From JAEZKC01 sp046546375 (GTDB taxonomy: Bacteria; Fibrobacterota; Chitinivibrionia; Chitinivibrionales; Chitinispirillaceae), in contig JBKGXV010000006.1 of assembly GCA_046546375.1 (NCBI GenBank), positions 17,137 to 81,136 of the forward strand: a stretch of 64,000 bases of DNA, in the 5' to 3' direction. Below are positions 43,861 through 50,850 of this stretch, in pieces. The notes under the pieces are model-generated. The model was not told the DNA's origin. It did not search any database and worked only from the letters and a program-made list of their open reading frames with translations. The translations under genes and the position numbers were made by a program. Each line of letters opens with the position of its first letter. Position 1 is the stretch's first letter.

Positions 43861-43915
43861 GCTATCGCCGGCTTTCAAACCGGATATGTAAGTGTAACAA
43901 CAAGGAGGGGATGCT

Positions 43916-44341
43916 ATGAGTATGACAGGACTGGACACATTCGACACCGCGGTACAGAAAGCTGATGTATGGCTTAAGGAAGTCATGCAGGAGATGGGGA
44001 TTGACAGTAAAAAACGCGCGTATATGGCGCTTCGGGCTGTGCTGCACACATTGAGGGATCGTCTCCCCGTGGATGAAGCCGCCGATCTGGGTGCTCAGCT
44101 GCCTTTGCTGGTAAGGGGAATCTATTATGATGAATGGGATCCGTCAGGAACTCCGGTGAAAGACCGTCATCTGGATGAATTCCTCAATCATATAAAGGAA
44201 AACTACAGAGGTGACGGTGAGGTGAAGATGGATATGATGGCCAAGGCTGTTTTCAGAGTCATGAAAAGAAAAGTAACCGAAGGGGAAATAAATGATATAG
44301 AGGGCATGATGCCTTCAGAAATTCGCGAGCTGTGGAAATAG
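43916..44341 (+). CDS. DUF2267-domain protein
   Basis: A 141-residue, cytoplasmic, all-helical protein with the DUF2267 pattern: a helical N-terminus, then RAYMALRAVLHTLRDRLPVDEA, AQLPLLVRGIYYDEWDPSG and a C-terminal GEINDIEGMMPSEIRELW. The domain occurs in many bacteria, often near stress genes, without an established biochemical function. An AAGGAGG ribosome-binding site lies eight bases upstream of the ATG. A terminator follows. Confidence 0.85.
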   Translation: MSMTGLDTFDTAVQKADVWLKEVMQEMGIDSKKRAYMALRAVLHTLRDRLPVDEAADLGAQLPLLVRGIYYDEWDPSGTPVKDRHLDEFLNHIKENYRGDGEVKMDMMAKAVFRVMKRKVTEGEINDIEGMMPSEIRELWK

Positions 44342-44366
44342 TTTTTTTTCGCTTCAGGGTTTGAGG

Positions 44367-44394
44367 GGTCCGCTGATTTCAGTGGACCTTTTTT
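44367..44394 (+). terminator. Intrinsic terminator after the DUF2267 gene
   Basis: GGTCCGCTGA (44367-44376) pairs with TCAGTGGACC (44379-44388, one G-U pair) across a two-base loop and is followed by six T. It lies between convergent genes. Confidence 0.88.
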
Positions 44395-46793
44395 CAGTAG
44401 GGAATAATATTGGTTTCCTCATCCACCTCCACATCCTCATCGATCCGCTGAAGGCAGATTTCGACAGTGCAGCCGGGGGGAGGTGTGTTGTTTTCCAGTC
44501 GTATACTGCCGCCATGGCTTTCAATTATGCGCTTCACTATCCCCAGCCCAAGCCCCGTGCCGCTCTTGCGGGTTGTGAAGAAAGGCTCGAAGAGGTGCTC
44601 GAGATACTCTTCCTTGATACCGTCTCCCTGATCGATAACCTTGATTCTCACGGCATTGTTGTCCGGACTGTTCTCCACCTCGATGACAATTTCAGAGGAG
44701 GAGGAGCTGTGTTCACAGGCGTTTTCCAGAAGGTTTATGAAGACCTGCTGCATCTTGGCCCTGTCTGCGGAAATAATGCAGCTTTCGGCTCCTGGAAAGA
44801 AATTCTGTACCACGGAACGGTTTTTGTATTTCGAGGAGGCGCTCCAGGAAAGAAGGGCTTTGGAGATGAGGCCGGGTACGGAGCTGGGCTGAAGATTTGT
44901 TTTCTCTACAGGTCTTCCCAAATCCAGAAGGTCTCGCATGAGGTCGGAGAGTCTGGTGACCTGGTTGCGGATGTGATTTATGAAATCGCTGTACTCTGAA
45001 TCCTCTCCCAAGTCCGCATTGAGCGCCTCGGTTATGGCCAGAATGCCGTTGAGCGGGTTGCGTACTTCATGAGCCACTCCGGAGGTGAGCTGCCCCAGCA
45101 TTCTCATTTCCTGATTGGCTCTGAGCTGCTTTTCAAGCTGGCGCTGTTCAATTTCTCTGGCAATATAGCGGCTGAAGATTTCAATTTGGTGGAACTCGTA
45201 TTCGGTAAAAACCCGGCATTCCAGATCCATTGCGCAAATGGAACCGAGCAGTTCGCCTTTGTTGGACAGAATCGGAATACCGATATAGGATTTGAGTCCC
45301 ACAAAGCTGTTCATCTGTTCGGGAAAGAGAAGGTTGAGGTCGCCGGAGAACTGGCAGGGTTTTTTCTCCTTCAATGCAACTCCGCAGGGATGATCGTGTG
45401 AAGATATGTTTTTCACACTGCTTAGCTGTCCGCGATAGATCTGGGAAATTCTGCTCAATTCACTCTGCTTAAGTATACCCAATGCCACATAGGGAATCTG
45501 GAGGATATTGGAGATTGCTTCAATGACTCTGTCATGCAGCTCCTCCAATCTGTTGGAGACTATGGTGGCTATGGAGTAGACCGACTCCAGTGCCGCGTGC
45601 TTCCGGAAAAGTTCCTGCTCGGCTCTTTTTCTTTCGCGGGTTTCCTCTCTGAGGAGCTCATAGGAGCGGCTCAGGGCGGCAGTTCTGGATTCAACTCGCC
45701 GTTCCACTTCAGCAAAAGCCTTGTGAAAGGCTGCTTCAGCTCTTTTCCGTTCCACAATAGTGCCGATCATGCGGGCACTGAAAAAGAGCCGGTTTTTGCT
45801 GAAATCAACTATGAATTCGGGACGTAAGTGATAGTTGTTTGCAGTTTTGAGAAGCTCATCATAGGAAATTCCATACAGCTGGGCAATATGCTTTAGTTTT
45901 TTAGGATTAGTAGGGGGATTGCCCAAGCCGATAACTACAGCTCCGATAGCTTCGGATCCAGCTTTGATCGGGGTCGAAAACAGGGGAATACCACCTTCAC
46001 AAATCGATTCGTGAGCCTGACCGGAAACGATACTTTTGTGAGCGTTTTTCCAACAGGCATTGTGGCAGTGCCATTTACCACTGTTCATTGCATCTGCATT
46101 GGAGTCACTCTGGCAGTTTTCTCTGGATGCCCGGTCAAGCAAACGGCACCAGGGTGAACACGTGATCCGCACTGCATATGAGCCGTTTCTTTCGAAAATA
46201 GCAGCGGAGGTATACAGAAGTTCCAGAAAGTCCCCTGCAATATCCAGAAGCATCTCCTTGCCCACCGAGTTGAGGATCTCCCCCTTGGTATTAAGTTGGG
46301 AAAGATCTCCATAGGGCTGAAAGGGAACAGAATGGGTGAGAAAGGATTTGTGCTTATGTGTAAGAAGCCATTTGAGTGCATTCAATTCGTGATCAAGCTT
46401 TTTTGAATTGGTGATATCCAGGTTGACTCCGTTCCATTCGGTTATATCACCTTTTTCATTGCGCACCGGCTTTCCCTTGCTGATTACATGGCGGACGGTG
46501 CCGTTTTTGTCATTCAGGGAAAATTCAGCTTCCCATTCCACACCCAGCGAAATGCATTGTTGCCATTTTTCAAGAATCTCACATCCGCTTTTGGTTTCTA
46601 TATGCTCAAGCCAGCCGAAACACAGAGCATCTTCCCATTCAAGGTCCAAAAAATCCAGAAATGAAGGGCTGAGGTAAAGAAGTTTTCCCTGGTAATCACA
46701 TTTCCAGACACCGAAGGAGATTTGGTCAGCACTGCAGACGCACTGTTCGTCGTTGTTTAAAGGCATACATGTGTTTGAAACGGGCTCATTCAT
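44394..46793 (-). CDS. Soluble hybrid-sensor histidine kinase: PAS, PocR-like, GAF, HisKA, HATPase
   Basis: The 799 residues show a PAS domain (about 25-130), a PocR-type ligand-binding domain (about 185-320) with the Cys/His-rich segment around CHNACWKNAHKSIV and ICEGGIPLFSTPI, a coiled coil (about 350-400), a GAF domain (about 405-550), the phospho-acceptor His575 in GVAHEVRNPLNG, and a HATPase with N-box, G1 (DQGDGIKEEYLEHLFEPFFTT) and G2 (GTGLGLGIVKRI) intact. No membrane segment exists, so it senses a cytoplasmic signal. PocR domains bind small hydrocarbon-like ligands such as 1,2-propanediol in PocR itself. No response regulator is adjacent, so it is an orphan kinase; the RR-HD-GYP gene at 15678 could be a partner, but nothing links them. 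Confidence 0.88.
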   Translation of the reverse strand: MNEPVSNTCMPLNNDEQCVCSADQISFGVWKCDYQGKLLYLSPSFLDFLDLEWEDALCFGWLEHIETKSGCEILEKWQQCISLGVEWEAEFSLNDKNGTVRHVISKGKPVRNEKGDITEWNGVNLDITNSKKLDHELNALKWLLTHKHKSFLTHSVPFQPYGDLSQLNTKGEILNSVGKEMLLDIAGDFLELLYTSAAIFERNGSYAVRITCSPWCRLLDRASRENCQSDSNADAMNSGKWHCHNACWKNAHKSIVSGQAHESICEGGIPLFSTPIKAGSEAIGAVVIGLGNPPTNPKKLKHIAQLYGISYDELLKTANNYHLRPEFIVDFSKNRLFFSARMIGTIVERKRAEAAFHKAFAEVERRVESRTAALSRSYELLREETRERKRAEQELFRKHAALESVYSIATIVSNRLEELHDRVIEAISNILQIPYVALGILKQSELSRISQIYRGQLSSVKNISSHDHPCGVALKEKKPCQFSGDLNLLFPEQMNSFVGLKSYIGIPILSNKGELLGSICAMDLECRVFTEYEFHQIEIFSRYIAREIEQRQLEKQLRANQEMRMLGQLTSGVAHEVRNPLNGILAITEALNADLGEDSEYSDFINHIRNQVTRLSDLMRDLLDLGRPVEKTNLQPSSVPGLISKALLSWSASSKYKNRSVVQNFFPGAESCIISADRAKMQQVFINLLENACEHSSSSSEIVIEVENSPDNNAVRIKVIDQGDGIKEEYLEHLFEPFFTTRKSGTGLGLGIVKRIIESHGGSIRLENNTPPPGCTVEICLQRIDEDVEVDEETNIIPY

Positions 46794-47397
46794 TTTTTGG
46801 CCTGATCTCTTCTTCCCATTATGCCAGGGATGTCTGCCGCCTATCCGGGACCGGGTGTTGGTCCAATGAAAAACAATATACGTTCACCAAGGGAAAAGAC
46901 AAAAGAAAAAAATCAAATATTGTGATTATGGGAAATCAGTTTCTGATTGTCTGGAATGGCGTATATGGTTTCCTGTCAGCTTCATGTTTCAAAATATCCC
47001 TTCCGCAAAGTGCAGGAGGCTGAATAGTTCAGCGGCCGTCTTTCCAGAATCGGAAGCCTGCAGGTTGCCTTCAGCGTACGTCCAGGTCTTTTTCTGATAT
47101 CGCATCCGTACTTCTTCCAGGTGTACATACCGTTTCTTGAACGGATCTTTCACATTGTACATTATTGGTTTACCGAACAGATCTTCACCCCTTGGAGGTT
47201 ATGGTTGCACCTCCTTTTCGAAGCAATTGTCGTCTCTAAGCAATAAAACAGCACATATGTGTTTCGGAAAGTGAAATTTTGGAAAACGGAATATGAGAAA
47301 AGAGAGATCGGAAAGCTTTTCTTAATATATCTTGCAGGTGTATGGGTGTGCCAAGAGAAAATTCAGGCGAATGGAAAAAAGTACAAAGCAGTGAGAT
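46794..47397. other. Gene-poor interval between the histidine kinase and the sigma factor
   Basis: About 600 bases hold the upstream region of the kinase, one candidate 57-codon minus-strand gene (46989-47162) and a short 6-bp hairpin (47194-47214, TTTT after it on the plus strand; it would occlude an AAAGGAGGTG ribosome-binding-like sequence on the minus strand). I see no RNA gene. Confidence 0.5.
46989..47162 (-). CDS. Candidate small gene of unknown function
   Basis: A 57-codon frame starting MYNVKDPFKKRYVHLEEV and ending in AELFSLLHFAEGIF. It is basic at the N-terminus, with an Arg/Lys-rich helix-like stretch (VRMRYQKKTWTYAEG), and reads like protein rather than noise. However, the ATG lacks a Shine-Dalgarno sequence, and a good one 45 bases upstream is out of position and followed in frame by a stop. 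A start at a non-standard codon, a frameshift, or chance are all possible. Confidence 0.35.
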   Translation of the reverse strand: MYNVKDPFKKRYVHLEEVRMRYQKKTWTYAEGNLQASDSGKTAAELFSLLHFAEGIF

Positions 47398-47410
47398 TCA
47401 CTGCTTTGTA
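47375..47410 (-). terminator. Intrinsic terminator of the sigma factor gene
   Basis: A perfect 13-bp stem (47382-47394 with 47398-47410, three-base loop) is followed on the minus strand by C and then six T (complement of 47375-47380). The sigma factor stop codon (47398-47400) lies inside the stem. Confidence 0.9.
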
Positions 47411-48234
47411 TCATGGAAAAAATGGGCTAGTTTTTCTCGGGATTGAGGATTCTGCAGCAGTTTGCGCAGAGAGCGGTCACGGATAAGACGGACTCTTTCG
47501 CGGGTGAGTCTGAGCTCTCTGCCGATCTCCTCGAGCGTGAACTGTTTTGAGAAGTTCAGCCCGTAGTACATCCTGAGAATCCGTTCTTCTCTGCTTGAAA
47601 CATTCTGGAGAACAGTGTCCAGCACGGCGGCAAGCTCTTTGCGCTGACTCTCTCCGTCCTGATCAGGGTCTTCACCCAGTACATCCTGGAGTGTCTTTAC
47701 GCCGTCATCCTCCTGACCTGAACTGGAAAGAGGAGCATCCAAAGACACACCGCGCATCTTGTCCATCACTTCAACAATATCGTTTTCGTGATCCTTGAAC
47801 TGATCCATCTCTATAGTGGTTTTGAAATCACCGCAGTTACGGTCCAATGCAGCCTTGAATTTGTTCACAAGTGCTATTTTGTTGGGAGGTATACGTACAG
47901 TCCCCGACTGTTCAAACAGAGCTTTCTGTATGCCCTGTCGTATCCACCATACCGCATATGAGATGAATTTCACCTCTTTATCTCTTTTGAACCGTTTGGC
48001 AGCCTTGAGCAGACCCATGTTGCCTTCATTGATAAGTTCAAGAAAGCTCAGCCCACGTCCGCGGTAGCGCTGGGCGATACTCACTACAAAACGCAGATTG
48101 GCGGTAATCAGCTTGTTTGTGGCTTCCAGGTCATTCTGCTGAACCCGTTTGATCAGTTCACGCTCCTCCTCTTCATCGAGGACATCGTAGCGTTTTAAGT
48201 CTCTGAAATAGAGTGCTTCTGTTTTGATACTCAT
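47398..48234 (-). CDS. RpoD-family sigma factor (short, group 2-like)
   Basis: The ATG at 48234 gives 278 residues, has AAGAGAA upstream and lies downstream of a consensus promoter, which rules out the longer frame that starts at 48309. Region 1.2 (about 1-25) is followed by region 2 (about 30-105, with ITANLRFVVSIAQRYRGRGLSFLELINEGNMGLLKAAKRF and the promoter-melting FISYAVWWIRQGI), region 3 and region 4 (about 215-270, VSSREERILRMYYGL and TLEEIGRELRLTRERVRLI). Region 1.1 is absent. This resembles RpoD-like group 2 or primary sigma factors of FCB bacteria; whether it is the primary or an alternative sigma factor is not decidable here. Confidence 0.92.
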   Translation of the reverse strand: MSIKTEALYFRDLKRYDVLDEEEERELIKRVQQNDLEATNKLITANLRFVVSIAQRYRGRGLSFLELINEGNMGLLKAAKRFKRDKEVKFISYAVWWIRQGIQKALFEQSGTVRIPPNKIALVNKFKAALDRNCGDFKTTIEMDQFKDHENDIVEVMDKMRGVSLDAPLSSSGQEDDGVKTLQDVLGEDPDQDGESQRKELAAVLDTVLQNVSSREERILRMYYGLNFSKQFTLEEIGRELRLTRERVRLIRDRSLRKLLQNPQSREKLAHFFHDTKQ

Positions 48235-48274
48235 AATTCTCTTCACAATATTGGAGGTCTTGCCATACCTTTTT

Positions 48275-48304
48275 ATTATACTTTCTAAACAGAGGCCCTG
48301 GCAA
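48275..48304 (-). promoter_or_regulatory. Sigma-70-type promoter of the sigma factor gene
   Basis: On the minus strand TTGCCA (48304-48299) and a perfect TATAAT (48280-48275) are separated by 18 bases. The start point would be near 48268, giving a leader of about 35 bases. Confidence 0.8.
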
Positions 48305-48497
48305 GGCACTCCGAATTGATTGTTTCCTGTTATGTGTTTATGGAAAGTAAATAAATTACCGGCTCTGCAGAGTTGTTTTTTGCAGCCCTCAGCAGGTTGG
48401 TTTCCGGCTAGAGCTTTTTTCCCTTAAACTTCACCGAAACTTCGATATATCCCCCGTTGATATTGACTTGTTTTTCGCCGAATAAGATTTTTTTATT

Positions 48498-49985
48498 ATG
48501 TTAAGAATAAGCACTTTCATTCTGCTGATTACCTTTCTTCTGTCCTCTTTGAGCGCACAGACTGATGTTGATGACAGTGCGGCTGATACGGCTTCTGTTG
48601 AGAACCGTGCCGTAGTGGTTATACCCGTTTCCGGTACTGTAGATCCGGGAATGGCGGCATTTATCGGCAGAACTCTGAGAGAAGCTGCCGAGCAGTATGA
48701 CAGTCCGCTTATCGTGCTTGAAATGAATACTTTCGGGGGGCGGGTCGATGCCGCATACAGTATTGTGGACAGTGTCGTGGCAGTGAAAAACGCCTCCACA
48801 GTGGCCTACGTTCAGTCTAAAGCAATCAGTGCCGGAGCTTTGATTGCCCTTTCTGCCGATCAGCTTGTGATGCGCAGCAACACCACTATAGGTGATGTGG
48901 CACCACTTATCATGTCCGATGACGGCCCCGAAATGCTGGGTGAAAAGTACCAGTCTCCTCTTAGAGCGAAATTCAGAACTCTTGCGCGCAAGAACGGTTA
49001 CTCTGAAGCTCTTACCGAATCCATGGTGACCGCCCAGATGGAGGTTTTCGAAGTAAAACTGCCCGATACGGTGCTGTATCTGGACTCAACCAGGCTTGCA
49101 GAGTTGGATCCCTCTCTTAAAGAACAGATAGTGTCTACCAGAACAGTTGTGCGGGAAGGAGAGCTTCTCACCATGACCGACAGCGAGGCCGCTGAATACG
49201 GCTTTTCCAAAATGACTGTCTCCAATTTCGATGAAATGCTCGGAAAGATGGGGTATGGCGATTCGGAAGTGGTCAGAATGGAGGAAAGCTGGTCTGAAGC
49301 ATTGGTGAGATTGATCGGTTCTCTTTCCTCCGTTCTGATGATGATCGGGTTTGCCGCTCTGTATATCGAACTGCGTTCTCCCGGTTTCGGAGTACCGGGC
49401 ATCGTCGGAATAGTCTGCCTCGGCCTGGTCTTTTTCGGACAGTATATGGTGGGGCTGGCTGACTATACCGAACTTCTGTTTTTGGTAGCCGGCATTATTT
49501 TCCTGGCGATCGAGTTTTTTGTAATCCCCGGGTTTGGTGTTGCCGGATTTGTGGGAATCGCGCTTATGGTGGTGGGGATGGTATTGTCGTTTCAGAATTT
49601 TGTCATACCCCAGCCTGAATTCCCCTGGCAAATGGAAATACTTACCAACAATCTTATGAGGGTACTGATCAGTATTCTGGGTGCAATAATACTGATTTTC
49701 ATTTTTTTCCGTTACTTTTTCGAGCGTCTGGGCAGGGTTGTTTCAGGACCCTATCTGGCAACTTCCCTGGAAGGTATCCGGGCCGATTCTGAAACACTCA
49801 ACATGCCCCATGTGGGTGACAAAGGGGTTACAATCACCTCTCTTCGTCCTTCAGGCAAGGTCTCCGTGGATGGAGAAATCTACGATGTCGTGGCGGAAGG
49901 TGAGTTTCTGGACAAGGATGCCCCCGTGGTTGTGTCTCAAATCCAGGGAAACAGAATCGTGGTGAACAGAGAGGTGGCTTCATGA
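48498..49985 (+). CDS. NfeD1-type membrane serine protease homologue (ClpP-like domain plus OB fold)
   Basis: The 495-residue protein has a signal peptide (ILLITFLLSSLSA, cleavage near residue 20), a SppA/ClpP-class protease domain (about 35-220) with ISAGALIALSAD carrying the Ser and RAKFRTLARKNG carrying the expected Lys, a hydrophobic domain with about five membrane segments (about 270-400), and a C-terminal OB-fold (about 430-495). It is the long, protease-fused NfeD form; the related archaeal protein cleaves the membrane partner stomatin. No stomatin/flotillin gene is adjacent, but a short NfeD follows, overlapping by four bases. Confidence 0.88.
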   Translation: MLRISTFILLITFLLSSLSAQTDVDDSAADTASVENRAVVVIPVSGTVDPGMAAFIGRTLREAAEQYDSPLIVLEMNTFGGRVDAAYSIVDSVVAVKNASTVAYVQSKAISAGALIALSADQLVMRSNTTIGDVAPLIMSDDGPEMLGEKYQSPLRAKFRTLARKNGYSEALTESMVTAQMEVFEVKLPDTVLYLDSTRLAELDPSLKEQIVSTRTVVREGELLTMTDSEAAEYGFSKMTVSNFDEMLGKMGYGDSEVVRMEESWSEALVRLIGSLSSVLMMIGFAALYIELRSPGFGVPGIVGIVCLGLVFFGQYMVGLADYTELLFLVAGIIFLAIEFFVIPGFGVAGFVGIALMVVGMVLSFQNFVIPQPEFPWQMEILTNNLMRVLISILGAIILIFIFFRYFFERLGRVVSGPYLATSLEGIRADSETLNMPHVGDKGVTITSLRPSGKVSVDGEIYDVVAEGEFLDKDAPVVVSQIQGNRIVVNREVAS

Positions 49986-50449
49986 TCATGCAACTGATTC
50001 TGCCGATTGTTCTTCAGCTCTTGGGGGTGGGAATCATTATCGCCGAATTCATTCTTCCCTCGGCAGGTGTTCTGACCATTTTGGCGCTGGGCGCTTTCGG
50101 GTACTCTCTTTATCTGGTTTTCAGTGAAGTTTCGATCAGCGCGGGGGTACTATTCCTGGTGGCGGATATCATAATCATTCCGATTCTGGTACTGTACGGA
50201 ATAAAAATTCTTTCCAATTCCCCTCTTTCCCTTAAAAAATCTCTGGACAAGGGTGATGGAGTGGAACCTTCCTCGCAGCTGGCCGGTGCCGAGGGTTTGA
50301 CCTTGTGTGATCTTCGTCCGGCCGGAGCCGCACTCATTGAAGGCAGGCGCAGGGATGTGGTCACCAGGGGTGAGTATATCCCCAAGGGAGCCACTGTGGT
50401 GGTGGTGTCCAATGATGTATACCGGATAGTGGTGAAGGAGAAGAAATAA
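49982..50449 (+). CDS. Short NfeD-family protein
   Basis: The 155-residue protein has four hydrophobic segments (about 5-25, 28-48, 52-80) and a C-terminal OB-fold (about 95-155: GAEGLTLCDLRPAGAALIEG and TRGEYIPKGATVVVVSNDVYRIVV). It overlaps the long NfeD by ATGA, so the two are translated together. Short NfeD proteins usually pair with stomatin or flotillin, which are not here. The OB domain may interact with the one in the long protein. Confidence 0.87.
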   Translation: MIMQLILPIVLQLLGVGIIIAEFILPSAGVLTILALGAFGYSLYLVFSEVSISAGVLFLVADIIIIPILVLYGIKILSNSPLSLKKSLDKGDGVEPSSQLAGAEGLTLCDLRPAGAALIEGRRRDVVTRGEYIPKGATVVVVSNDVYRIVVKEKK

Positions 50450-50463
50450 GCGGGACAATTTAG

Positions 50464-50492
50464 TTGCGTTAACGCACGTAGTTTTGTATAAT
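50464..50492 (+). promoter_or_regulatory. Sigma-70-type promoter of the arsR-metal ATPase operon
   Basis: TTGCGT (50464-50469) and a perfect TATAAT (50487-50492) lie 17 bases apart. The start point would be near 50499, which rules out an ATG at 50495 and favours the start codon at 50540. Confidence 0.8.
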
Positions 50493-50517
50493 ACATGAAT
50501 ACATGTTCACATGTTCA
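50466..50517. promoter_or_regulatory. Candidate ArsR-type operators
   Basis: A perfect 10-base palindrome GCGTTAACGC (50466-50475) overlaps the -35 box. Downstream of the -10 box lies TGAATACATGTTCACATGTTCA (two overlapping ACATGTTCA half-sites, 50496-50517), which resembles the ATxTGAA/TTCA sites of SmtB/CadC-type regulators. Both are positioned for autorepression. Confidence 0.55.
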
Positions 50518-50539
50518 CATTCAACCCGGAGAACACGAG

Positions 50540-50848
50540 ATGAATCCGCAGACGGTTCTGGACAATGTGCAGGCACAGAAGCTTGCGAACTTTTTCAAGA
50601 TGTTTGCCGATCCCACCCGGCTTTCGATTCTGGAAATTCTGTTCGAGGGAGAGCGGTGCGTGTGTGATCTGTCCTATAAGCTGGGGATGAATCAGTCTGC
50701 TGTTTCTCATCAGCTCCGCACCCTGCGCCACTCAAGACTGGTTTCAAGCAGAAGAGCGGGGAAGAGTATCTATTATTCCTTAAACGACAGCCACATTGAA
50801 CAGATTCTTTCCTGTGGTGTCGAGCACGTAAACGAGGGAAAGCAGTAG
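50540..50848 (+). CDS. ArsR/SmtB/CadC-family metal-sensing repressor
   Basis: A 102-residue winged-helix repressor, expected to release the operator when metal binds. CGGAG lies upstream of the ATG at 50540; the mapped promoter excludes earlier starts. It shows FADPTRLSILEIL (alpha1/2), the alpha3-type metal motif RCVCDL with Cys40 and Cys42 as in CadC ELCVCDL, the DNA-reading helix MNQSAVSHQLRTLRHSRLVSSRRAGKSIYYSL, and a C-terminal Cys. The metal ATPase gene follows within two bases, so the expected inducers are Cd, Zn or Pb. Confidence 0.93.
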   Translation: MNPQTVLDNVQAQKLANFFKMFADPTRLSILEILFEGERCVCDLSYKLGMNQSAVSHQLRTLRHSRLVSSRRAGKSIYYSLNDSHIEQILSCGVEHVNEGKQ

Positions 50849-50850
50849 TG

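Noticed and set aside
47259..47486. Plus-strand frame between the kinase and the sigma factor
   Set aside because: It overlaps the end of the sigma factor gene and its terminator and has no ribosome-binding site.
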